DNA of 22,966 nt from assembly GCA_049325415.1 (NCBI GenBank), contig JBMOLL010000011.1, forward strand, positions 1 to 22,966. Reading direction: 5' to 3'. This stretch comes from JBMOLL01 sp049325415 (lineage in GTDB: Bacteria; Bacteroidota; Bacteroidia; Bacteroidales; GCA-2748055). The notes under the pieces were generated by a model. That model was not told the origin of the DNA, did not search any database, and worked only from the letters and a program-made list of their open reading frames with translations. Every line of letters starts with the position of its first letter. The first letter of the stretch is position 1. A program made the translations under genes and the position numbers. This document shows positions 1 through 7,302 of this stretch, piece after piece.

Positions 1-270
1 TACGGCGTGCTGGTATGCTATGATGCAAAGACAGGGGAGAAGTACTGGGAAAAGGAATATGGATCCGGATTTTACTCTTCTCCGATGATTGCCGACGGGA
101 AAGTATATATAATTGATATGGGAGGTGTAATGCATATTATTAAAGCAGGGAAGGAAGGAACAGTCATCGGAGAACCGGCACTTGGCGAAAAAGCCTTTGC
201 AACTCCGGCCTTTTCCGACGGAAGGATTTATCTGCGCGGAGCATCCAACCTGTATTGTATAGGAAAATAG
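1..270 (+). CDS. PQQ-like beta-propeller repeat protein, C-terminal part
   Basis: The reading frame is open from the first base and ends at a TAG at 268-270, so only the last 89 codons are visible and the start lies outside the window. The segment shows repeating propeller blades: a 'CYDAKTGEKYW' strand, then 'SSPMIADGKVYI', then 'ATPAFSDGRIYLRG', and the end '-LYCIGK'. This alternation of 'DAKTG..W' and 'P..ADG.VY' is typical of PQQ-like/BamB-like eight-bladed propellers, which often bind no PQQ. The last blade is closely similar to the end of the propeller protein at 4178-5290 ('-LYCFGSK'), so the two are paralogues. The next gene starts 6 bp downstream, which suggests a shared mRNA with the NuoEF-like enzyme. 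Its signal peptide and localisation cannot be seen. Family assignment is firm; function is unknown. Confidence 0.85.
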   Translation, partial: YGVLVCYDAKTGEKYWEKEYGSGFYSSPMIADGKVYIIDMGGVMHIIKAGKEGTVIGEPALGEKAFATPAFSDGRIYLRGASNLYCIGK

Positions 271-276
271 ACCAGA

Positions 277-2616
277 ATGGAATTTGATCCCCTCGATATA
301 AAAAAGATCATTGATGAGACAGGTTCGGAGCAAAAGAACCTGATCCCTCTGTTGCAGGCTGTTCAAAAAGAATATAACTACCTGCCGGAAGATGTGCTCG
401 GAACTTTGTCGGAGCTGACCGGTATTTCTGCAGCACAGATCATCGGGGTAGCCAGTTTTTATTCCCGTTTCCGGTTTAAACCGGCCGGGAGTCACATGAT
501 CAAGGTTTGCGTCGGGACAGCCTGTCATGTAAAGGGAGCAGTGCAGGTTCACGATGCCATCCTACGTCATTTCAAGCTTAAAGAGGGACAGGATACCGAT
601 CCTGAAGGAAGGTATACCATAGAAAAAGTGAATTGTCTGGGCTGTTGTACGCTGGCACCCGTGGTGCAGATCGACAACGTCACCTACGGACATGTGGCCA
701 CGGGGCAGATCGCAGGGATCATCGAGGATTTTGAGAAACAACTGTCTAAAGGCAGTACCTCGCTTTTCCGTCGTCCCGACGGTTCTGAGATCCTCGGCGA
801 GATCAGGATCGGACTGGGTTCCTGCTGTGTGGCCAGTGGAAGCGATGAGATCAGGAAGGCAGTCAGTGAGACGATCAGTGACAGTGGACTGAATGTCAAA
901 CTGAAACATGTGGGTTGTGTGGGCATGTGCCACCAGGTCCCCCTGGTCGAGATCGTTCCTGTCAATGGGGAAGCAGTGTTGTATTCCAAAGTGAATCCCC
1001 TGGATGTAAAAGGGATCATCGACCGGCATTTTGCCCCGAAGGGCTTTCTGAAACAGTTGAATCACCGCCTGGGACATATCATGGAAAATCTGCAGGACGA
1101 TTCGAACTGGGAAGGTATCGAGCGCTATTCGCTCGATGTCAGGGAGAAGCATGTATCTTCCTTTCTCGGCCGGCAGTTGCCTGTTGCGACAGAATTCAGA
1201 GGTATGATCAACCCCCTGGACATGGAGGAATACCGTTTGCGTGACGGCTTCGGAGCCCTGGTCACCACTTTTTCCATGCAGCCGGATGAAGTGATCGCAG
1301 AGGTTGAAGCAAGCGGGATAAGAGGGAGGGGAGGTGCCGGTTTCCCCACGGGTCGCAAATGGCGCCTGGTGGCCTCCAATCCGGCCGATACGAAATATGT
1401 CATCTGCAATGGCGATGAGGGCGACCCGGGTGCATTTATGGACAGGATGCTGCTTGAATCCTATCCCTACCGTGTGATTGAGGGGATGATCATTGCAGCC
1501 TATGCCACCGGAGCCACTCACGGTGTCTTTTATATCCGTGCCGAATACCCGCTGGCAGTGTCCAGGATCTCCCGGGCACTGGAGAACTGTCGTTCTGCCG
1601 GCTACCTGGGGAACAACATTCTTGGCTCGGGATTTAGCTTTGATGCGGAAATATCGCAGGGTGCAGGTGCCTTTGTCTGCGGGGAGGAAACAGCACTGAT
1701 CGCCTCTGTCGAAGGTAACCGGGGTTTCCCGAGAATGAGGCCACCCTTTCCAGCAAAAGAAGGTCTCTGGGGCAAACCTACCCTTGTAAACAATACCGAA
1801 ACGCTGGCACAGATCGGATGGATCATCCGGAACGGGGCCGGAAAATTTGCCGCCATTGGCACCGATACCTCGAAAGGGACAAAAGTATTTGCCCTTGCCG
1901 GAAAAGTGGCGCGGGGTGGATTAATTGAAGTACCGATGGGGATCAGCATCCGGGAAGTGGTGGAGGAGATCGGCGGGGGAGTGGCCAATGGAAGGAAATT
2001 TAAGGCGGTTCAGATCGGAGGACCGTCCGGCGGATGCATCCCTGAAAGACTGGCCGATACCCCGATCGACTTCGATTCGCTGAAGCAAGTTGGGGCCATG
2101 ATGGGCTCGGGTGGTCTGGTTGTGCTGGACGACAGCGACTGCATGGTCGATATTGCTCGTTACTTCCTTTCTTTCACCCAGAACGAATCGTGCGGTAAAT
2201 GTACCTTCTGCCGGATAGGGACCAAACGGATGCTTGAAATACTCGATCGGATCTCCGAAGGCAAGGGTAAGGCTTCCGATATTGCCGATCTGGAGGAACT
2301 GGCAAAATGGACCGAGAAGGGGAGCCTGTGCGGACTGGGCAAAACAGCCCCGAACCCGGTTCTTTCAACCCTTCGCTATTTCAGAGAGGAATACGAAGCA
2401 CATATCAACGGTAAATGCCCGACCGGAAAATGCAAGGCACTCACCAGCTATTTTATAACGGAGGATTGCATAGGCTGTACAAAATGTGCCCAGGATTGCC
2501 CGGTTGATGCGATTCCTTTCGATCCGCATAAACGTCATGTGGTCGATACTGAATTATGTATTAAATGCGATGCCTGCAGGCAGGTTTGCCCTGTTAATGC
2601 GGTAATCACCAGATAG
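277..2616 (+). CDS. NuoE-NuoF fusion, NADH-dependent flavin/iron-sulfur subunit (HydB/StnB-like)
   Basis: A 779-residue cytoplasmic iron-sulfur flavoprotein. Residues 1-155 are a NuoE-like thioredoxin-fold [2Fe-2S] domain (C78, C83, C120, C124). Residues 175-250 are a second thioredoxin-like [2Fe-2S] domain (C183/C184, C214, C218). Residues 310-710 are the NuoF core, with the FMN/NADH glycine-rich segment 'GRGGAGFPTGRKW' (350-362), 'NGDEGDPGAFMDR' (378-390), and the N3-type [4Fe-4S] ligands C639, C642, C645 and C685. Residues 728-779 are a 2x[4Fe-4S] ferredoxin tail (C731/734/737/741 and C761/764/767/771). Proteins with this tail form the NADH-oxidising arm of HydABC hydrogenases, Stn-type transhydrogenases and NAD-dependent formate dehydrogenases. 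NuoE and NuoF are usually separate genes, so the fusion is notable. All expected ligands are present, so it should be active with NAD(H). No H-cluster hydrogenase or molybdopterin subunit is encoded in the window. The next gene is 8 bp downstream. The electron partner is unknown. Confidence 0.93.
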   Translation: MEFDPLDIKKIIDETGSEQKNLIPLLQAVQKEYNYLPEDVLGTLSELTGISAAQIIGVASFYSRFRFKPAGSHMIKVCVGTACHVKGAVQVHDAILRHFKLKEGQDTDPEGRYTIEKVNCLGCCTLAPVVQIDNVTYGHVATGQIAGIIEDFEKQLSKGSTSLFRRPDGSEILGEIRIGLGSCCVASGSDEIRKAVSETISDSGLNVKLKHVGCVGMCHQVPLVEIVPVNGEAVLYSKVNPLDVKGIIDRHFAPKGFLKQLNHRLGHIMENLQDDSNWEGIERYSLDVREKHVSSFLGRQLPVATEFRGMINPLDMEEYRLRDGFGALVTTFSMQPDEVIAEVEASGIRGRGGAGFPTGRKWRLVASNPADTKYVICNGDEGDPGAFMDRMLLESYPYRVIEGMIIAAYATGATHGVFYIRAEYPLAVSRISRALENCRSAGYLGNNILGSGFSFDAEISQGAGAFVCGEETALIASVEGNRGFPRMRPPFPAKEGLWGKPTLVNNTETLAQIGWIIRNGAGKFAAIGTDTSKGTKVFALAGKVARGGLIEVPMGISIREVVEEIGGGVANGRKFKAVQIGGPSGGCIPERLADTPIDFDSLKQVGAMMGSGGLVVLDDSDCMVDIARYFLSFTQNESCGKCTFCRIGTKRMLEILDRISEGKGKASDIADLEELAKWTEKGSLCGLGKTAPNPVLSTLRYFREEYEAHINGKCPTGKCKALTSYFITEDCIGCTKCAQDCPVDAIPFDPHKRHVVDTELCIKCDACRQVCPVNAVITR

Positions 2617-2624
2617 ATCAGGCG

Positions 2625-4181
2625 ATGATAAGATTAACTGTAGACGGTGTAAGCATAGAAGTTGAGGAGGGCACCCCCCTTCACGTGGCAGCCCGCAAGG
2701 CTGGCGCCGAAATCCCCGTTATGTGTTATTACGAGGGAATGGAGCATTTTACCTCCTGTATGGTTTGCCTGGTGAAAGATGAGAAAAGCGGCAGGTTGCT
2801 GCCCTCCTGCTCGGTAAGCGCCGAAGAAGATATGCTGATCAGCACTGGCGGTGATGAGGTACGGGCAGCGAGAAAAACTGCCCTCGAACTGCTCCTTGGG
2901 GAACATACCGGCGATTGCGAAGCCCCCTGCCGGATCACCTGTCCGGCCGGAATGGATATCCCCCTGATGAATCGACTGCTTTCGGCGGGTAATTTTGATG
3001 CAGCCCTGGAAGTCGTGAAAAAGGACATTGCCATGCCGGCCATGCTTGGAAGGATCTGTCCCGCTCCCTGCGAAGGCGCCTGCCGGAGAAAACAGGTGGA
3101 CGAAGCGGTCTCGATCTGCCTGCTGAAACGCTTTGCCGGCGACAGCGATACAGTAATCCCCGTAACCCCGCCAGCAGAAACAGGCAAAAAAATTGCGGTG
3201 ATAGGAGCGGGACCCGCCGGACTCGCGGCAGCATGGTACCTGCGTCAGCGGGGACACACCGTCAGCCTGTGGGAGAAAGAGAACAGGGCCGGGGGAGCCG
3301 TCAGAAAAGAGATATCCCCCGAGATCCTGCCCGAGGCAGTGCTCGACCATGAGATTGCTTCAATCCTTGCAGCAGGGATCGGTTTGCACACGGATACAAC
3401 CATTGATACCGCGCGCTTTAATGAACTGATGGGCCTCAATGATGCCCTGATTATTGCAGCCGCTATCCCCCGGGAAACAGCTGCTGCATGGGGACTCGAA
3501 CATAACGGCACGGGGATCGTGGCCGACAGATCGTCGTACCGGGTTGGAGAAACAAAGGTGTTTGCTATCGGCAGTGCATTGCGTCCGTTAAAGATGGCGG
3601 TCCGCTCCCAGGGACAGGGCAAGGAAGTGGCTTTCAGTATCGACCAGTTATTCAGCGGGGCAAGAGTTACAGGTGAACCGGTGGACTTTAACAGTCGTTT
3701 CGGCAGACTCCTGCCGGAGGAGACCGCCGAATACCTGAAGGAAGGTAAAGCGGGGAACAGGCTGGAACCTGCCAGAGGACTTCCTTCCGGTTTTACGGCA
3801 GAAGAAGTCGTTGCTGAGGCCGGGAGATGCCTGCGCTGCGACTGTCGTGAGAAAGATAACTGTCTTCTGAGGGATTATGCCGGTCAGTATCAGGCAGATC
3901 AGAAACATTTCCAGGGATCGGAACGGATCCGGGTCAGTAAGATACTGACGCACAGCGAGGTCATTTATGAGCCTTCGAAATGCATCAAATGCGGAATCTG
4001 TGTCAGGCTGACATCCCTCGAAAAGGAACGTTTTGGTTTTACCTTTATTGGCAGGGGTTTTGATGTGGTGATCGGAGTACCTTTTAACCGGTCACTTGAG
4101 GAAGCCCTGACGGAAACAGCCGGCCGTGTGGTGGAAGGCTGTCCAACCGGAGCACTCTCCTATAAAAAGAAATTACGATGA
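2625..4181 (+). CDS. NuoG-N/GltD-like iron-sulfur flavoprotein (StnC-like), nucleotide domain missing
   Basis: A 518-residue multidomain redox protein. Residues 1-75 are a NuoG/HydA-type [2Fe-2S] ferredoxin (C34, C45, C48, C62). Residues 95-170 are the GltD/NfnB-type double [4Fe-4S] helical domain (C98, C102, C106 and C145, C149, C153). An FAD Rossmann motif GAGPAG is at 194-199, and the closing FAD segment 'FAIGSALRPLKMAVRSQGQG' is at 313-332. Only about 115 residues separate these two FAD elements. In GltD-family enzymes an extra domain with a second glycine-rich NAD(P)H motif lies between them, and none is seen here. A 'RCLRCDC' segment follows (C402, C405, C407, C413). The C-terminus (450-518) is a NuoG/hydrogenase-type ferredoxin with one cluster kept (C453, C456, C459, C506); the four ligand positions of the other are T463, T496, A499 and V502. 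It is probably the partner of the NuoEF fusion 8 bp upstream. The closest known architecture I can name is StnC of the Sporomusa-type transhydrogenase. It cannot be a simple NADP-reducing subunit as it stands. Confidence 0.85.
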   Translation: MIRLTVDGVSIEVEEGTPLHVAARKAGAEIPVMCYYEGMEHFTSCMVCLVKDEKSGRLLPSCSVSAEEDMLISTGGDEVRAARKTALELLLGEHTGDCEAPCRITCPAGMDIPLMNRLLSAGNFDAALEVVKKDIAMPAMLGRICPAPCEGACRRKQVDEAVSICLLKRFAGDSDTVIPVTPPAETGKKIAVIGAGPAGLAAAWYLRQRGHTVSLWEKENRAGGAVRKEISPEILPEAVLDHEIASILAAGIGLHTDTTIDTARFNELMGLNDALIIAAAIPRETAAAWGLEHNGTGIVADRSSYRVGETKVFAIGSALRPLKMAVRSQGQGKEVAFSIDQLFSGARVTGEPVDFNSRFGRLLPEETAEYLKEGKAGNRLEPARGLPSGFTAEEVVAEAGRCLRCDCREKDNCLLRDYAGQYQADQKHFQGSERIRVSKILTHSEVIYEPSKCIKCGICVRLTSLEKERFGFTFIGRGFDVVIGVPFNRSLEEALTETAGRVVEGCPTGALSYKKKLR

Positions 4182-5290
4182 AAAAATGGATCCTCAGCAT
4201 AGCTTTTGCTTCTGCCTTAACCCTTTCCTGGTCACAGCAGCAGGGCTGCTGGCCCCTGTACCGGGGCGACAGCGAACTGAAGGGCAGAACACCGGTTGTG
4301 TTACCGGATAAGCCGGAACTGCTCTGGACCTTCACGGCCGGAGATAATATTAAATCTTCTCCCGTTGTATGCGGTGGTTATGTGGTTTTCGGAACGGTTT
4401 CGGGGGAGGTGATCGCCACAGGCATAGATGGAAAGGAACGCTGGAGGTTTTCCAGCGGGAACGGCATTGAAGCACCGGCACTCATCCTGGAGAACCGGGT
4501 GTATCTCGGTAACCTCGACGGGGTCCTTTTCTGCCTCGATCTGGCCACAGGAAAGGAACTCTGGAGCTATGCGACCGAAGGACAGATCAACGGTTCGCCC
4601 AATTATGCCAGCGATGGCAAAAGCACAATGATCATTGTGGGAAGCTATGATTATTTCCTGCATGCCGTTGATGCCCAAACAGGGAAATTACGCTGGAAAT
4701 ATGAGTCGGATAATTACATAAACGGCACAGCAGCTGTATCCGGCGGTATGGCTGTTTTTGGCGGCTGCGACGGTTTTTTACATATAATCGATACCCGAAC
4801 CGGTGCTCTGAAGAAAAAAATGAATATCGCCACCTATGTGGCCGGTTCTGCCGTGGTGACCGGCGGCCAGGCCTACCTGGGCGACTACGACGGGAAGTTC
4901 TCCTGCGTCGATATCCTTACCGGGAAGGTATTGTGGCAGTTTGCCAATCCACAACCCGATCAGCCCTTTATTGCTTCTCCGTCGTTGTCGGGCGGTTTTG
5001 TCCTCATCGGCAGCCGGGATAAAAACCTGTATTGCTTCAACGGAAAAAACGGTGCCCTGCTCTGGAAATACCCTACAGGAGGCAGAATTGATGCTTCACC
5101 GGTGATTGCCGGAGACAAAGTGCTGTCGGTCAATATGAGAGGCGATCTGCAGATCTTTTCCCTGCAAGACGGGAAACTCCTGTGGAGCTACCTGGTCGGC
5201 TTCCCGCTGGCCGGCAATCCCGCAGTAGCGGGAAACCGCTTCTATGTTGGGGCGGGCGATGGCAGACTTTATTGTTTCGGTTCAAAATAA
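4178..5290 (+). CDS. Exported PQQ-like beta-propeller repeat protein
   Basis: A 370-residue protein with a short basic N-terminus and hydrophobic stretch (residues 4-18) ending near 'SWS-QQ', read as a Sec signal peptide. Mature residues begin with 'CWPLYRGDSELKG', the usual opening of exported PQQ-like propellers, followed by seven or eight blades with the pattern 'SSPVV.GGYVVFGT..G.V.A.....G...W'. No catalytic residues of quinoprotein dehydrogenases stand out, so PQQ binding is not claimed; a BamB-like scaffold or binding role is as likely. Its ATG overlaps the TGA of the flavoprotein gene (ATGA at 4178-4181), strongly suggesting translational coupling. It is paralogous to the propeller gene ending at 270, so the redox pair is flanked by two propellers. 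A glycosyltransferase gene starts 21 bp downstream. Family and export are confident; function is unknown. Confidence 0.88.
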   Translation: MKKWILSIAFASALTLSWSQQQGCWPLYRGDSELKGRTPVVLPDKPELLWTFTAGDNIKSSPVVCGGYVVFGTVSGEVIATGIDGKERWRFSSGNGIEAPALILENRVYLGNLDGVLFCLDLATGKELWSYATEGQINGSPNYASDGKSTMIIVGSYDYFLHAVDAQTGKLRWKYESDNYINGTAAVSGGMAVFGGCDGFLHIIDTRTGALKKKMNIATYVAGSAVVTGGQAYLGDYDGKFSCVDILTGKVLWQFANPQPDQPFIASPSLSGGFVLIGSRDKNLYCFNGKNGALLWKYPTGGRIDASPVIAGDKVLSVNMRGDLQIFSLQDGKLLWSYLVGFPLAGNPAVAGNRFYVGAGDGRLYCFGSK

Positions 5291-5311
5291 ACTGTATATT
5301 AGATTCTGATT

Positions 5312-6598
5312 ATGAAGATATTACATATTATTCCAGGTTCGGGTGGCTCTTTTTACTGCGGTAATTGCCTGAGAGACAGCAAATACGTTGATGCGCTCAG
5401 AAAGCAGCAACATGATGTGGTCAAGATACCTATGTATCTTCCCCTGTTCTCCGATGAACATGATATTACGGATATCCCGGTATTTTACGGGGCCGTCAGC
5501 ATCTATCTCAAGCAGGTCTTTCCGTTGTTCCGGAAAGCACCAGCCTGGTTCGACAAAATGTTGAATTCCAAGCCAATCCTGAAGCTGGCAGCCGGTTTTG
5601 CCGGTTCCACCAGGGCCAAGGGACTGGAGGAAATGACGGTTTCCATGCTGCTGGGAGAGCAGGGACAGCAGAAAGAAGAACTGGAGAGGATGATCGACTG
5701 GATCGCAGCACACTGTCAACCCGATATCATCCACCTGTCTAACGCCCTATTGCTCGGACTGGCAAGGGAATTGAAAAAAAGACTGGATGTGCCGGTTCTT
5801 TGCTCCCTGCAGGATGAGGATACCTGGGTGGATGTGATGCAGCCCGGTGCACGGAAACGCGTGTGGAAACTGATGGAAGACCGCTCGGAAGATGTCTCAT
5901 CCTTTATCTCCGTAAGCACCTATTACCAGGGGGTGATGAAGGAGCTGATGAATATTCCCGGAGAAAAGCTGACAACGGTTCACCTGGGTGTCGATCCGGC
6001 CGATTACAAGCCGGTTCCGGCAGGGGAGAAGCCGAGAAAGATAGGCTTCATATCGAGAATGTGCTATGACAACGGTCTGGATATCCTTGTCGATGCCTTT
6101 ATTCTCCTTAAGAAGAAACCCGGATTTGACGATGTTTCACTGGTAATAACCGGTGGATCAACCGGCGATGACGCCCGCTTTATAAAAGGCCTTAAAAGAA
6201 AGATCCGGACGGCCGGTCTGTTCCATTCAGTTGAATTCCATGATGAATTTGAAGGGGAAGGGCGCCAGGAATTCTTCCGCAAGGTTTCCCTGATCTCTGT
6301 TCCTGTGAGGAATGGCGAAGCTTTTGGTATCTATCTCCTGGAAGCTATGACCTCCGGGATTCCCGTTGTTCAGCCTGAACTGGGTGCATTCCCCGAAATT
6401 GTTACTCTGACAGGTGGCGGACTTTTGTATGAGCCGAATCATCCTTCCGTTCTTGCAACAACCCTGGCCAGAGTCCTGTCCGACAGGGAACTGCATGCAG
6501 ATCTTTCTGCCAGGGGGATCCGGGGGGTGGCTGAGCATTTTGACATTAACACCCAGGCAGGTAAAATGATCGATATTTACAGGCAATACAGCAAATAA
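5312..6598 (+). CDS. GT4-type glycosyltransferase with N-terminal CGNC motif
   Basis: A 428-residue GT-B fold glycosyltransferase of the GT4 type. The N-terminal acceptor domain starts 'MKILHIIPGSGGSFYCGNC', with the glycine-rich loop of GT-B enzymes and an unusual CxxC (C16, C19) followed by RD. The C-terminal nucleotide-sugar domain begins near 'KIGFISRMCYDNGLDILVDA' (243-262) and contains the EX7E pair E336 and E344 ('EAFGIYLLE') and 'PELGAFPEI', typical of retaining GT4 donors. There is no signal peptide or membrane span, so it is cytosolic or peripheral. I recall a subfamily with a 'YCGxCxRD' start in Planctomycetes and Bacteroidota, but cannot verify that here. It sits 21 bp after the propeller gene and 11 bp before an ABC ATPase gene, so it probably belongs to the same operon. 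Donor and acceptor cannot be read from the sequence. Confidence 0.88.
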   Translation: MKILHIIPGSGGSFYCGNCLRDSKYVDALRKQQHDVVKIPMYLPLFSDEHDITDIPVFYGAVSIYLKQVFPLFRKAPAWFDKMLNSKPILKLAAGFAGSTRAKGLEEMTVSMLLGEQGQQKEELERMIDWIAAHCQPDIIHLSNALLLGLARELKKRLDVPVLCSLQDEDTWVDVMQPGARKRVWKLMEDRSEDVSSFISVSTYYQGVMKELMNIPGEKLTTVHLGVDPADYKPVPAGEKPRKIGFISRMCYDNGLDILVDAFILLKKKPGFDDVSLVITGGSTGDDARFIKGLKRKIRTAGLFHSVEFHDEFEGEGRQEFFRKVSLISVPVRNGEAFGIYLLEAMTSGIPVVQPELGAFPEIVTLTGGGLLYEPNHPSVLATTLARVLSDRELHADLSARGIRGVAEHFDINTQAGKMIDIYRQYSK

Positions 6599-6609
6599 AA
6601 CATAACAGG

Positions 6610-7296
6610 ATGCTATTAAAAGCTGAACAGTTAACGAAAACATACGGTTCCCCCGGTAATAACAGCAGCAGGATCGTCCTTGATCACCTTGGCTTTGAAA
6701 TGAATGCCGGAGACACTGTGGCAATTACCGGTCCTTCAGGTTCAGGGAAGACGACCCTGCTGAATATTCTGGGAAGCCTTGACAGGGCTGATTCGGGCGA
6801 GGTTTACCTTTCGGAACGGAAGTATAGTGACATGACAGCAAGTGATCTGGCACTTTTCAGATCTGCAAGGATCGGTTTTGTTTTTCAGCTTCACCACCTG
6901 CTTCCGCAATGTACCCTTCGTGAGAATGTCCTGATCCCGGCAATGGTTGTGAGAGATAAGGAAAAAAGAAAACTGTCGGCTGAACGTGCCGACCGGCTCA
7001 TGAAACGACTGGGCGTCTGGGAACAGCGCCATCAGAAGCCATCGGAGCTCTCGGGAGGAGAATGTCAGCGCACTGCCGTCATCAGGGCCCTGATCAATTC
7101 ACCGGAGATCATTTTTGCCGATGAACCTACCGGTGCTCTGGATGAAGAGAATGCACTCGGACTGGCTGAATTGCTGGAGGAAATAAACCGGGAAGAAAAG
7201 GTCAGCATTGTGATGGTGACCCATTCCCCGACAATAGCCGCCAGGATGAAAACGGTCTATGAATTGCGACATGGTAAATTGCATCTTGCAAAATAG
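6610..7296 (+). CDS. ABC transporter ATP-binding protein, MacB/LolD/FtsE type
   Basis: A 228-residue stand-alone ATPase. Walker A is 'GPSGSGKTT' (41-49), the Q-loop is 'FVFQLHHLLPQCTLRENV' (Q93), the signature is 'LSGGE' (147-151), Walker B with catalytic Glu is 'IIFADE' (167-172) and the H-loop His is H205 ('VTHS'). The 'FQ-HLLP-TLRENV.IP' pattern is characteristic of the MacB/LolD group, which works with FtsX-type permeases as mechanotransmission or lipoprotein-extraction systems rather than classical importers. The permease is encoded immediately downstream. The signature continues 'ECQRTAVIRA' where 'QQQRVAIARA' is usual, a modest deviation. The gene starts 11 bp after the glycosyltransferase stop. 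Family is firm; substrate is unknown. Confidence 0.95.
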   Translation: MLLKAEQLTKTYGSPGNNSSRIVLDHLGFEMNAGDTVAITGPSGSGKTTLLNILGSLDRADSGEVYLSERKYSDMTASDLALFRSARIGFVFQLHHLLPQCTLRENVLIPAMVVRDKEKRKLSAERADRLMKRLGVWEQRHQKPSELSGGECQRTAVIRALINSPEIIFADEPTGALDEENALGLAELLEEINREEKVSIVMVTHSPTIAARMKTVYELRHGKLHLAK

Positions 7297-7302
7297 TTGA
7301 TT

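Noticed and set aside
562..1521. Long open frame on the minus strand (319 codons) inside the NuoE-NuoF gene
   Set aside because: Its translation has no recognisable domain, and the plus-strand frame is a fully conserved iron-sulfur flavoprotein with all ligands. The opposite frame is a by-product of codon bias.
277..4181. [FeFe]-hydrogenase or formate dehydrogenase identity for the redox genes
   Set aside because: No H-cluster motifs and no molybdopterin domain are encoded; only the diaphorase-like and GltD-like parts are present. A catalytic gene could exist upstream of the window.
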